Assembly (NCBI GenBank): GCA_013397435.1
Contig: VZRG01000203.1
Location: 496,001 to 560,000, forward strand
Direction: 5' to 3'
DNA: 64,000 nt
Source of the DNA: Erythrocercus mccallii
Taxonomy: Eukaryota > Chordata > Aves > Passeriformes > Dicruridae
Position numbers and translations under genes: made by a program. Below the pieces are notes generated by a model. The model saw only the letters and a list, made by a program, of their open reading frames with translations, had not been told where the DNA came from and made no database searches. This document shows, in pieces, positions 11,773-24,700 of this stretch (within the stretch, counting starts at the first letter, position 1; every line of letters starts with the position of its first letter).

Positions 11773-13230
11773 GTAAGTGTGCATGCTTTTCTTTCTCTTT
11801 TTGCATTTGTCATCTTCTCTTTCTATCTAAACTAGTTTTGTTTTGCTCTTTTCCAAACCTCATTATCCCGAGTTTGCAATTTCTCCTTGTAAGGATTTTT
11901 GAATCCTTATTTTTATTTTGAATACTACTTTTATTTTTATTCCATTAATGTAGTACTCATAAACCATAGAGGGGAATAATGTACAACAGCTTATTTGTCA
12001 TCAGTTACTTACAACAGTTTTTGAGCTTTGCTTCCATGAGGCAGTGCTATACACCTAATGGCAATGGAATGATATAGAGCAAGTTTTCTTTCAAGAATCA
12101 ATTACATTTTAATTCCACATTTTCTGGTATAAGCGTGAATACTAATATAAGAGAATTTTGCTACTTGATGGTGCAGTATGGACTTTGATTGCTCAATGAA
12201 ATTGCAAGACTTGGTGAGAGGTTCCTTCAGTCTTCCATATCTTCCTAGTGATAGGGTTTCTATATTTCCATAGGAAACCAGCAATTAAGCACAGAAATTT
12301 AGGAATGGTGTGATGCCATTGAATTTTTTGTGCTGCACACAGTGTGTTTCCTAACTTTACAGTTAGAAGAAAAATAACTTAGAAGTTTGAAAGACCCAGC
12401 TGGATAAAACCCTCTGTAACCAGCTCTGGCCTTACAGTTCAGCCTGCTCCCAGCAGGAGGCTGATCTGGAGGTCTCATGAGGTCCCTGCTTTTTCATGTG
12501 ATTCTCTGTGACTCTGTCACTTAGCAAGAGAAGTTGATTTCTTTGCATGCCTTGAATTGCACTGGTTTAATTAATTGCTTATTTAATGGAGGACATTAAA
12601 GTACAATTTATTTCCTTTTGCTGTTACTGTTATGAAGAAAACATGCTAATCTCAGCAGTTTTTTTCATCTTAGATTTCTTTTTTTTTTTAATGTCAATAT
12701 GAATAGTGGTCTAAAGACTTCTCATTTTAAATGTACAACATATTACCAGAATCTCAGATCACATCCTTAGGTATTAGTTGAACAAGCATCTGAAACTTGG
12801 ATATGCTTCTAGTAGCACTACAGAAATATCTCTCTCTCTATGTCTTTATCTTGTCAAGAAATGTATAGTCAAAGACAGGTATATAGACCAACCCTTCCAC
12901 GGAATTATTCCCCTGTTTTTCTGGCCTTCAAGGCAGCCTTTATTCTTTCCTGGGGGAAATAGTAGTCAGGAAAACAGCAGGAGAATATCCAGCTTTTGAA
13001 TGTCAAAATATGCCAAACATGGATGTCTCATGGGAACGCAGCCCGTTGAACCCTGCCCTGGGACACAAATAAGCAATTAAGGAGCAAGGCAGGGAAGCAG
13101 AGTGTAAACGAGGAGCTTCTGACACATTCATAAAGTGTCAATCACAATCCCCTGATATTTCTCTCATATGAACTCTGGATTGTTTGAAATAGTGCTGCAT
13201 TCTTAGTTCTTTGCCTTGGAAAGTATGGCT

Positions 13231-13270
13231 TTTGTTTATTTTTCTTTTTTTTTCTTTTTTTTTTTTTTAT
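13231..13270. repeat. Poly-T / TTTC low-complexity run
   Basis: A 40-nt run of T interrupted by single C or G bases. It is simple sequence, possibly the reverse complement of an A-rich retroposon tail, but no retroposon body is recognisable next to it. Confidence 0.8.
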
Positions 13271-16200
13271 TTCTTTATTAAGTGGATTACCCCAGGCCTG
13301 ATGGAATAAATAAATTAGAAGTCAATTGTTTCATTTTGGGTAGGGTCTAGAGCTATCTAGGAACAGGCTGACTATGCCATTTTGAACAGGATGTTTTTGT
13401 ACTCTTCCTAGTTCAGGCAATACCCAAGTGGAATAAAGTATATATTATCTCTTCAGCATTTTGACAATGCTTCCAGAAGAAGTTTATTTGGTATCTGCAC
13501 AAAACAGAGTTGAAATTTTCAGTTAGAGGGCCTGGAAGCCAGACATAGCTTTAGAACATTAGAATAGCAGTGAAAGATTTTAACCTTTTTTGAGAAAGAT
13601 ACCTTTTTAAAGTGATTTGGTATCTTCACATGACAACAGAAATTTTACACACTGAAGCAAATAAGAGCACAGCTCTGAAATTTTTCACAGTGCTATATTT
13701 CAGTGAGAATAATCCAAGTTCAGTATAATTGGATCATGGAACTTTGCAAAGACACAGGATATCAGCAAAGACACTGGCACATTAAAAGTACATCTAGAAC
13801 ATGTGACTGTGGAGTTCCTTCTTTTATGGTGGTAGGAGATAAAGAGAATGGATGAATTTACAAAGGATTTTTTTAAGATTAATTAAAACCAATAGCTTTT
13901 GAAAGATCTGAGTTTCAGAGAGTTTTAAATATTAGATTTTGCCTGACCAGGAGATGAAACATGACTATAACAGGCTATATATCATTTTTCTCAAAAGCAT
14001 GAAATGAGGTGTTAAAAAAATCTCTTTCCAAGTGGTTTCTGGACAGAAATTTTGAGCAGTGATTGTATACAGGGAAGAAAAACTGTAGCCAAGTCAGAAG
14101 ATGCTGTAGACTGGTCAAGGATGTGTCTAAAAATGTCAGGAGAGCTGTGCCAAACTGCAGCCTCTAGCCTTAGGGAACAGGCCTGGGTTCTTCAGATGTT
14201 ATTCTTTTGCTGCTTAGATTCCTTTCATGATGATTTTGCATATAGAAATAGAACGAGCAGTTTCACACTGAATACTTAGAAAATGTTTTTGATGTCTCAT
14301 TTTCCTTTCAATATGAAAAGGTTGGAAATCTGCAAAAAGTTCTTCTCTTTTTTTATATTGTTTGCATTTGTATTTGTTCAAATGGATCCCCAAAGAGAAA
14401 GCTAGAAAAGAATAGCGTGTCTTTGGACATATCTACAATCCTCCTTACTTGTGAATGAAAGGCTGCTAAAAGCAGCTTCCAGCCAAGCTCTACCTCTGTT
14501 AAGTTTCTGGGCTCCAGCTCCACAGTGCCGTTGAGATCACCTTTTTGTAACACATCATAGCTCTGTGTGTACAGACAGCAGAGCCATTGGGGGCCATCAG
14601 GATTCAGATAATTCTTTTAACCTTTTTTTCTGTGCTGTTGAGAGATTTTTTTTCTTTTCTTTTTTAAACACTGCATTTGATACTGACATTGCATGGACTC
14701 CCACAGCTGTCTCCTGCATTTGACAAGTGCTGGCTGCTGCCAGGAAGGGTGGTAGCAAAGGCTGGTGAGACCATATCAAAGGTTGCTTGTGTGCTCCCCA
14801 AAACAGAAGAGGAATTTTCAAACTGTTATTTTCAAAATTGAACTGGTTTTTATACTATATTCCATTTTACCAAGCTTGATTATTCTGTGCTGCTGAAACT
14901 AGATCAGAAGTTAGGAACTCCTAGGAAGAAAATACCAAAATCGAGCCAAGAGCAGCAGCCAGGGGCTGCACTTGTGTATCAACTTGTGTATCAACTAGAC
15001 ATCCAGGAGTGTCCCAGGGGATCCAGCAATCCCCTTTGGACTGTTTTCAGCCTGAAGCAGAGGTTCAGCTGCCACTGCTGGGAGGGCAAGTCTGCCCAGG
15101 GGCACAGGCTGAAGCCCCATCCAGACTGTCAGCACACTTGTATTGCACAAATGTTCTACAGCTCTGGTTACCCTTGCCTTGAGAAGTGCAAGCTGGGGAG
15201 GGAGAGAGGGAGGAGTACATTGGGTCTGGTCCTTTTTCAGGTATTTGAGTCATGCTCTGATGTGGATGACAATAAAACTGGGAACTAGTTTATTCTGAGA
15301 GTTTAAGCAAAAAAAAAAAAAAATCATTAACAAAATTTTTGACCAAGCCAAGGGAACTGCTACAAATTACGGCAATTTTACTATTGCAATTTGGAATAAT
15401 TTATTTATTCTGACTCCTCTTCCCATCTCTCTTAAATAAATTCCATTGATAATGATCTCCTTTTAAGAACTGATACAAGGCATTGATTGATTTTGCATTC
15501 ATTCATGCCTCCTACAAAATCTTAATGATGCAAGAGCTGTATTGTCTGTTGTATCCTGCTGCAATTCAGAAAGTTTAATTCTGAAAAGCTATGGTGTGGA
15601 AAAAGCTTCTTTCATCTTTTTCAATCTCTGTGTGTATTTTCAATCTTGTGAAATAGGCAATAATGTAAAATTTTTCAGGTAATCAAGATAAATGGAAGTA
15701 TAGGGGAAGAGCAAAAAAAAAATAAAAGAAGCAAAAACATCCTATTGCCTTAGAAATAGGTTGAAGTCTGTACTTTATTCATGGTAATATGGATATCCTA
15801 TAGAAGCCTTTTATCAGATCCATGTATTCCTTTTCCTAGTCACCTCAAGGCATGCCCATCTCTTCCTTGTCTCAGTCTGAATACACATACACATATGGTT
15901 TTAACCAGAGACTTCTGAAATTGTCTGTATCATTCAATAATAGATATAAGGCAATTCTTAAATTGGCCTATGCATTAACAGCAGAAATGGCAGAAGATGA
16001 TATTCTCTAAGGATTTGGCTGCCTGATGGTTGGCTTGCAAACTACTGAGTCTATGGCACCTCATTTAGCAAAGCTCTTAGTCTCCCAATAATTTTTGTTC
16101 CACTTGGGAGACCCCTTCACCACCTCTGCCATTTACCAGCCTGGGAGGCTTTGGCTGAGGTTTTTCCCCTGTACCAGACAGAAGAGCAGTTTTCAGCTGC

Positions 16201-18626
16201 ACCTCCATTCTTCTGAAAGTCCACTGGAATGGCTGTTGAGCAAAGGAAAAAAGGGAACAAAGTAGAAATGCAGGTGGCAGTAGCATTTGATGCAGGGGAA
16301 ATATTCCTTTCCCTATAGTGTCACCAGAGCAGCCAGTGAACCTGAGCTATAGCAGCTGTCTGACTTGCTGATCGTACAAATCTATCTGAGGAGGATTCAG
16401 GGAACTGTTCTTTTCTTCACTTGCAACTTATTGATTTCTCTCCATGAACTTTTTTTACTCGGCCAGGCAAGGAAGATTAGGAGGATTATCTTTGGGATAT
16501 GTGCCATCCAGTTACCTTGATTGTGCTTGAGAGATTACAGGGGTATAAATGTGGTACAGCTGGAGGTCAAGACTGAGACTACAGAGCCTTGAGTGCTTAC
16601 ATCTGTTCCCCTACTGATGCATTTACTCCTCACCATTCTCTGTTTAATACATTGCTTATTTCATGTTAACATTTTGCTCAACCACAGCATTAAAAGATAG
16701 CAAAGAGGCAGAAAGAATTCTGACATCTGACCATAAGTTGCAAGATTTAAAACCCAAGAATTTTGAGGTTCTCTTTTATTTGCCTTATTGACTGAAGCAT
16801 CACAGTCCTGCCTGTGTATCGTTATACTGGCCTACAGTATTTTCACTGAATGATACTTTCATGTCATCAGCACATTGTAGACAAAGGAGCACTAGCAGGC
16901 TGTGCAATTTTTGTCATCTTTTAGAGCCTTCTGTCTTCAGGCTGTAATTGTACTTATTTGTGTCATAGAGTTTCTTATCACAGTTAGTAATGATAAACCA
17001 TACCGAGCATTTCTTGAATATAAAATTCTATAAAGTATTTGCAGAATTATATGTTGGTCAGTTGCTGAATGCAGATGGTATGTGACTTCATATACAATGA
17101 AAAGAACTCATTTCTCTTCCCTTCCTCCTTCATACTTCTTTCCACAACACCCCCATATCCCAACTCTGTTTAATACCTTTGGGCTTTTTGGACCAGCTTT
17201 TGATTGGGTGTTCATTCAGCTTTATGTGATAACAGACTTGTCTACATTAAAAGCAGATAATTATGGAAAGACTGATCATGTTGGTATCTCTGTGTTAGAA
17301 GTAAGGAAATAATTCTTAAGCAGTGTTTTCAAGAATAAGTATTTAAATGTGTCTGTGTACTTGATAGAACAGTTCTTGGATGCCTGTGCTCCAGGTCGTG
17401 GCTGAACATGCACAATTCTTTCAGTGCCTTGTGTATACCCCTCAGAATCATTTATTTAACAGACCTTGTCTGTCCATGTGATATGGAGTTTCTTTGAAGT
17501 GATGCTCATCTTTTGGCAAAAGTTGACCTTCTGTAAATGCCTAATTGTTTCTGGTATCACTTTGAAACTGTCTTTGTGTTATTTGTTTGTTAATTAGGTT
17601 TTCTGCTATTGATGTAGTACAAACATAGCAGCTTACAATTCCCTGAGAGAGCAGGAGTGACGTGACCTGTCACTGGATGCTTAACTTAATCATGCCAAAT
17701 TTTATTATAAAGTCTTTGATCAGGATTCGTTTAACATTTTTTTGTAGAAAAGTAATTCTGATTCAACAGCTCTCCAGCTGTCCTTAGTTCTAATTCCATG
17801 GGCTGGTTCACTGCCTTGGACCTATGAGTAGTTCCACAGATTTTTAGGGATAAATATACAGATTTCTGTGTTTAGTGTGGTGTAACATGTCCCAGTGAAG
17901 AGGGAAGGATGAAGGAAAAACTGTGACAAAGGAATTTGCAAAATACAGTGCACAAGAAGCACCTTAGTAAACAAAACAGAGAAATCTCCTGAGGGCTTAG
18001 AGGCTTAAAAAAAAAAAAGAAAGAAGTTTTGGACAATGCATCTTGTAGAACCTCAGAACTTTGCAAAAGCTTACAAGCTAAGACGAGGAGATGAAGGGAG
18101 AATACTGATATTTGGGAGTCAGAGTCTATGGCTGATACCAACTGACACTGGTGAGCTTTGCAAAAATGAAGAGAAAGAGGAAAGTGAAAGTGGCAAGGGC
18201 ATGGATACTTGGTCAGCAAGAAATGGACCAGAGCAGGCATGGTACACTTGAGAGGGCAAAAGTAGAGTAGTAGAGAAAAGAGAAGGGATGGCCATGGAGA
18301 AATGAGCATACCACAGAGGAAACAGCGTGGTTGCTATGGCAAACTGGGGAGAAGGGTCTGCCATGGGACATCTGCAAGGACACGGACTCTCATTTCAGCA
18401 TGGAAGTGAAAGAAAACCACAAGATCTTAAATACGGAATGTACATGAAAATGCAGCCTGGAGATACCAAAAATCTGAATAGAGACAATAAGGAATGTTCC
18501 AAATCCTGAAGATCTCTAGCAACAGTAAAGAGGGTCTTTATAAATGAATTTGAATAAATTGTGTGTGAATAGCATAATTACAGAAAAATGAGATGATCAC
18601 TGGCACTTTGAATAGCTTGCAGAATG

Positions 18627-18650
18627 TAGAGAGAGAGAGAGAGAGAAAGA
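18627..18650. repeat. (GA)n microsatellite
   Basis: About ten GA units followed by aaagaaggagg. A polypurine simple repeat. Confidence 0.85.
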
Positions 18651-21571
18651 AGGAGGTCCAGCAAGAAGGCAATTGCTGTAGTCCAAGCGTGAAATCATAA
18701 AAGAATAAATGCTTTCCTTGTAGGATCTGCTGATGCTACGGCCTAAGGTTGTGTCTGTGTCCATGAATTAGATAAAGCAGTAAATACGTGCATTCCCTCC
18801 ACCAATATTTTTTTTTTCTCAGACATCCTTTCTAGTTAACTCTTAGGGGATAGACAGTAGGCTCTGTCTAGCAATATTTGCTATGTCCCCTCTCCATGTG
18901 CTTCTCACCTCTTGAGCAGTGGGTAGCTGGGATGAAGGAAGGGACAGGGCACACTGACAACCCATCCCCTTTATTTTCCAATCAATTTCTTCTTTTTAAA
19001 TTCACCTTTCAGTATAGGAATAGTACAAGAGTGACATGACAATTTACCTTTGTTTTAACTAGATTTTCAGCAGTTTGTGTCATCCAGGATTTTGAAAGAT
19101 AAGTTGAAGAACTGGGCATGAAATTTGCAGTTTTCCTCATGTTGTCAATTACTTTTCCCAGAGGATTGTATCAGAAAGCGCTGGGCAGGAAACGCTGCAC
19201 AGGACTGTTGCAAGGTAGTATAAGTGAAGGACTGCTTTGTTTCTTGAGGGAAAAGAAATCACTGTGAAAGGAAAATAGCTGTAAGGCTGAACTGGAAATC
19301 TGAAAACGTAAATTCTGAAAGGAAAGAACAAAGTTCAAGGCAGTGCAAGGGTAATTTCACTTGCTAAGACCAGGATCTGTTAAGCTCTTGCCTCAGCAGA
19401 GTTGCCAACCAGCAGCCGGAATGCACAAACATCTTTATTAGTAACAGCCTCTGCCAAGAGAAAAGTGAACTATTATTTGCTGAGTAAACTTTTGCATCCA
19501 ACCCGTCTTTCCCTCTTCTGACCCCTACATTCTGCCCAAAATTAATCTCCCTGTCCTTGTGCACTACACGTTTTGGCTCTTTGCGTGTTGCTTCTGATGG
19601 CTCAGCTGCTCCTACCTCACCCTGGGATGGGTGACCCAGAGCTGAGCCCACACCCCAGCTCTTACCTCTGCCACCAAGGGCCACCAGTGCCACCTTACCA
19701 GGGAAAGCGTGGAATGGGAAAGCATTGGGGAATGGAAACTGCCTTGCCTACATTCCCTGGAGTTTTGCATTTGTCTGTGGCACTGTATAAATGTAGATGA
19801 TAATTTTGCAGAAAGCTCCTGGCTTTATGGAAGATTAAGGGTTTTCTAGAAGTTTTCACATAAAAAATTTTTTTTTCTTTATTCCTTTTGCCTCTGCTTT
19901 GTTTCTATCCTTATTATCAGATAGTTATGGGAACTTTCCATGTGGTGTAATGTGGGCTACCAAGCCTCACATTGCCCTGGTTTAAGGCAGGGGATGAAAC
20001 ATTCTGTACATTAAAGAGGCTTTTAAAAGAAGCTATTGTCATCAGTTGCTGTGTTTTGCTGGCATTTCTGCCAGACTATCTGCTTTGGAGTAAGTTTTCA
20101 GTACAAAAAAAAAGAAAAAAAAGAATTATTCTTGGGATGCTCAACAAAAATCTACTTTACTACAGAGTTCAAATGGAAGTTTTTGGAAACAGCATTGAGC
20201 TGTCATTGATAGGAAACTTCACTCAGATTCTTTTGTGTTGAGATGTGTCACATATGCAAAAATACTTGAAATTTAATTAAACTACTGGTATTTAATAACC
20301 TTCCTCTGTTCCTTTAAAAATCTTTCCACTGCATTATTTTACTTCTATACATCTTTTTTTAATCTCAGTCACTGTGCATGTTGCCTACAGTGTGACTGCC
20401 ATGCTTTGCTGAGTACTCAGTGTTGCTCTGTTACTCAAGCTTTCTTAACTTGGATTCTTAAAATTTGGTTTATTTGTCTCCTTGAGTTTTACAAAGGAGG
20501 TTTTTTTTGGTTGTTTTGCTTTTTTTAAATTTTTGAGGGTTTTTTTTTAAGCCAATTCATCCTAAATTCATATTCTCTTGACATTCTGGTAGCTTTATTT
20601 AATATTCACTCTGTTGCATTAGTGCTTTTCCAGTAATAATCTGTAATACTGAATTCAGTATCTCAGTTAAGTACCAAGGTCATGAAGAGTTTACAAGCTT
20701 TCAGTCTCTGTGGCTTGATGTCATTTCTTACATAGCCCCAATATCTGCCTTTGTGCTGCCATATCATGTTGCAAACTCACATCCCTTTATTCTCTTTCCT
20801 AAGCTTAGTTCAGGGCTGCTACTTCCTGATTTATTTCTTCTGTTTAATATTAGTGTTAAATTATTTTCCCCAGCTGTGCTTTTTTTTTTTTTTGTCTGAG
20901 ACATTTGGCGTGAAGAAGCTGGGAAAACTGAAAGCAAGCTGTAGCAATATCCATGCCTGAAATTCTTGGGAAATGAATGCAGAATGTTGACTTTCCTGTT
21001 ATTACTGTGGAATATTTGGTTCTTTAGACATAGACAGACAAATTAATCTAATCTACTATACTACACATGAGCTGTGTACGTGATAAGTACTCATTCCTAT
21101 GTGAATTGCTGTACATTGTATCTGATCCTCTTTGTGCTATGCTATTTTTTTTACCTAATTTTCATTTCTCTATTACTTGAAAATTATTTTTTAGATTAGC
21201 TTTCTTAATGTTGTTTCAGTCTTCCATTCACTCTTATCCAGATCTTGGAAGATCAGTCACTTGTTTTTCATTCCTTTCCCTATTTTTTTCCTTTTAAGAA
21301 GTCATTTCCTGCTGAAGTCAAAGCAGATTCCACATATTGCACATTCATGACTTTTTCTTCACTGAGGTGGTTTGTGCTGCAGTCAGAAGGCAATGAGGAA
21401 CCACCTTGGAGCAGTAGGATACAGCATGCTGATCAGTATTATGTTGGGAGAGAATTGGTTTTAAACATTCAGATGTTTCCCTTCCCCCCAGTATTAAACT
21501 CTCCTGACCAACTTACTGTTTTTAAAATAGAAGTTATGTAAAAAGTCATTATGTACGTTATTTTCCTACAG

Positions 21572-21751
21572 GATTTACAGATAATCAGTACAGATGAAAA
21601 CCAGGTGTTTGTGGCTGTACAGGAGTGGTACCAGACAGACACATACAACCTGTACCAGTCTGACCCACAAGGTGTTTACTACTCCATCTTACTGGAGAAT
21701 GTCCGGAGCACGAAGCAGCCAGAAGAGAACGTCCTGATAGATATTCTGGAG
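21572..21751 (+). CDS. SORCS2: SORCS2 exon D (VPS10 beta-propeller, residues 92-151)
   Basis: The exon is 180 nt (60 codons, phase 0-0), after the acceptor tttcctacag and before the donor gtagat. It starts DLQIISTDENQVFVAVQEW, continues through QTDTYNLYQSDPQGVYYS, and ends ENVLIDILE. D-L-Q-I-I-S-T-D-E and V-A-V-Q-E-W are strong SorCS family blocks in the propeller, and YNLYQSD is a blade strand with a degenerate Asp-box-like turn. The LLENVRSTKQPEE segment is more variable than its flanks, as expected for a surface loop. The frame runs about 30 nt into the intron before a stop, which explains a longer open frame here. Confidence 0.96.
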
Positions 21752-24700
21752 GTAGATCTTTTTATTTTCCATTATGTGTAGTCTGTGTGGATGGTTTTTT
21801 TTTCATTATGAATATAATTAATTCTAAATTAATGTCTTTTCAAAGTTATATTTAAATAATGTAAAAAGTCTAGGACTTCTGTCTTATTTGTAGCACATTG
21901 TTACTATTTGTTTCCCTTTATCCCTACTAATGTGTTGTGTACTGTAACTAGATTCTTGGGATGGGGTTCTATGGATGTGCAAATCCAAAACTTACTATTT
22001 TATTTATTTTTTTTTTTACGATATTGAAAAGTGAATCTGGCAGCAGAATTTATTATTGAAGTAAGAAGTTATGGAGCTGTCTATGCACAGCTTTTTTCTT
22101 CTTAGTGACTCAGTGGTGCATTTCCTGACTTAAGAGCAGGACATCTTTTAGCCAGTATGGTTTTCAGTAGTAATCCTGCAAGCCTTGTGCTTGGTTGTGT
22201 CACCTCTAAAAGGCTAAGAGATTAGCCTTTAAAATTAGATGTTGGACAGCAAATCCACTTGCTTTCTCTATGTGTCTTGTGCCAACAGCATTTTCTGTGA
22301 GACAAATTCAGCTGTAAACAAATTGATCTTGTATTTTAACATCAGTGCACTTGGCAAAATAAAAGACTAAAGTGTTTTGAAAGAGTATCACAGACTGTTA
22401 TCATTTCCATTCCTGTTTAGGGAATGGAATTTCAATGTAATGAATTTCAATGTAATAAGGTGTACATTTGCTCTGGATCTGTTCTTTCTGGCCATTATCA
22501 GAACATTAAACTGGCAGAGCTTTGGTTTGATTCAGTTTGTTCCATTACACTGTCATTTGCCTGATGTTAATTTAAAAAAAAAAACCCAAAACTTTAAGGG
22601 TGCACTAGACTTCTTTGGCAAAGGTTTGTAGTAATTCTGGATACAAGGCACACACTGACAGAATTGTTAAATGGCTGTAATTAGACTCTTCTTGGTGGGG
22701 GAAAATTAGAGCGTTTTCTTCCTCCGTATCTCCTCCATCTTTCTTTAACTTTTGCTTTCTAAATGGCTCTAGTAAAACAAAAAGGTCTCTCATTAACTGT
22801 GATTATTTTCTAGACTCTACCTTTTTAGAAATGAGGCTTCCTAATGAGTGAAGCTACACATTGTGTGTAGCCACGTTCCCACAGGGTGATTTATTTATCA
22901 ACAGCATTAGTTTGCAACATTTTACTCCTGGTCACCCCTGTGACCAAGCAGAGCTAAAAGGCAGTCAGGTGCAATCTCTACTCCTTGCATAACCTGTAGC
23001 ATGTAATTTCAGATAAGTTGTACAGAGATGTTACCCCTGGCTATCCTTTTGTCTACAGGAATTATTAACTTAATTTAGTTACACTGATTGTTTCATAATT
23101 TCCTAGTGTTACCAAGGGCATATTAGATAAGGCAACCATAGTTTATTGTGTGCTGGATCAATTTGTAGGGTTACATTTAAAAGGAAGTGTACACATGATA
23201 AGGACATGTGGACACATGGAGCCATATAATTCAATTTTTAAGGCTGTTTTTGAAATTAAGTTGCTTTATAGGAGAGCACTGATGGCTTCTAGGTAACTTG
23301 CATGATAAATAATTAGTGGTCATCTTGTTTACTAGAATGGGATCACGTGCTCATAATGTCTGGTTTGTTTACTCGGTATAAAATTGCTAATAAATAAAAC
23401 ACCTATTGCAGCCCTTGAGGATGGGATTATTTTTGTCTAATCTGGGTTTTCTTTTTTGGACACTTTAATGCAAGTATCCTACCTTGGGAAGGGGAATCTT
23501 CAGTGCAGCACAGAGACAATCATCCATGATGGAAAATTTTTTTTTCTGCCAGTGTATAATTCTCCTTAAAATTTGTACTGTTCATCTTTGTTATCTTCTG
23601 CTGACTCCACTTCATCTTTTAGTTGTACATCTGCTATAAAATTTTTAATAGTTGTCTGCCTGTCTGTACTCATTTTCTTTTATATGCTTTCTTTTTTTGC
23701 ACCATATTTCTTCTCATGTTGCACACGTAAAAGGGGATACTTTCCAAATAGTTGTTTAAAGAAGACAAGAAAAAAAAAGGTTATGTATTAAATGACTGTC
23801 CAAAGGAGCATGCCCAGCATGTGGCTGTATACAAGGAGCATGTCCTTGAAATTGTATCAAGTGCTGCCAGTGTGAAGAAGTCACAAATTTGACATATGCA
23901 TATTTGCAGAATGGGGATACTAATGTAATACCTCTACATTGGTTCTTACTGTGACTCCTTATGTAGATAAGAGCTACATAAATTGGAGTAAACTTTCTTC
24001 ATTTTTTTTTCCCCAAACAACAAATTGTATATATTTAAATTTTAGTCACAAGCATATATTATATAGCAGTAATTTCTACATTTCAATATCTGCTGCTAAT
24101 AAACACTGTGGGACCATCTGAACTGTGCTTTTGCTACCAATGAAACAGAATATTGTTGGGATGGAATATCAGAAATGTAACAAGGAGTCCACAGAAAATC
24201 TCCATAAATAATTTTATATGGTACAAAGTGCTTTTTTAAGAGTACTGGGGAACAGCTATCCCCTGAACTGTTAAAGAAATGAGGTACTCTGAGAACTAAG
24301 CTCGAAGTTCAAAAAAATCCATGGAAAGGTGCTTTGAATTTCTTCATGTTCAGCTGTCTTGAGTGGCTCCTGGACAGTTCATTAGAGTAACGGAGCACTG
24401 CACAGTGTTGAAATGTCTTCTTTTCCATAGCAACTTATTATTAATGTGAATCTTTTCCTTTCTTGATAGAAAGATACTTATCTTGCAATTTTAGATTAGG
24501 GAACTAAGTCAAGGAGTAGAATGTTCAGAAGAATTTGGGTGCCTTGGCATCACAGATTCATCCAGGAGGTAGATTTGACACACTTATTTTCCAGCATTTG
24601 CAGAGTCAGGTGTGTATTTTTATAGGCCACAGGACAAATTAAGTGGAAAATGCTACAGAGGAGGTGGGATGTTTTAAAGATGCCATTTTTTACACACCAT

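Larger units (their letters stand above)
11773..21571 (+). other. SORCS2 intron C-D (9799 bp)
   Basis: It contains a poly-T stretch at 13231-13270, a 12-bp tandem duplication of cttgtgtatcaa near 14968-14992, poly-A at about 15308-15323, a GA microsatellite at 18627-18650 and T-runs near 20879-20894. Slightly richer GC blocks lie at about 14990-15240 and 19560-19760; I do not recognise them as known repeats. No exon or RNA gene is supported. Confidence 0.88.

Noticed and set aside
14887..15288. 133-codon plus-strand open frame in a GC-richer patch
   Set aside because: No known motif. It includes a 12-bp tandem duplication giving LVYQLVYQL, and there is no promoter or exon evidence.
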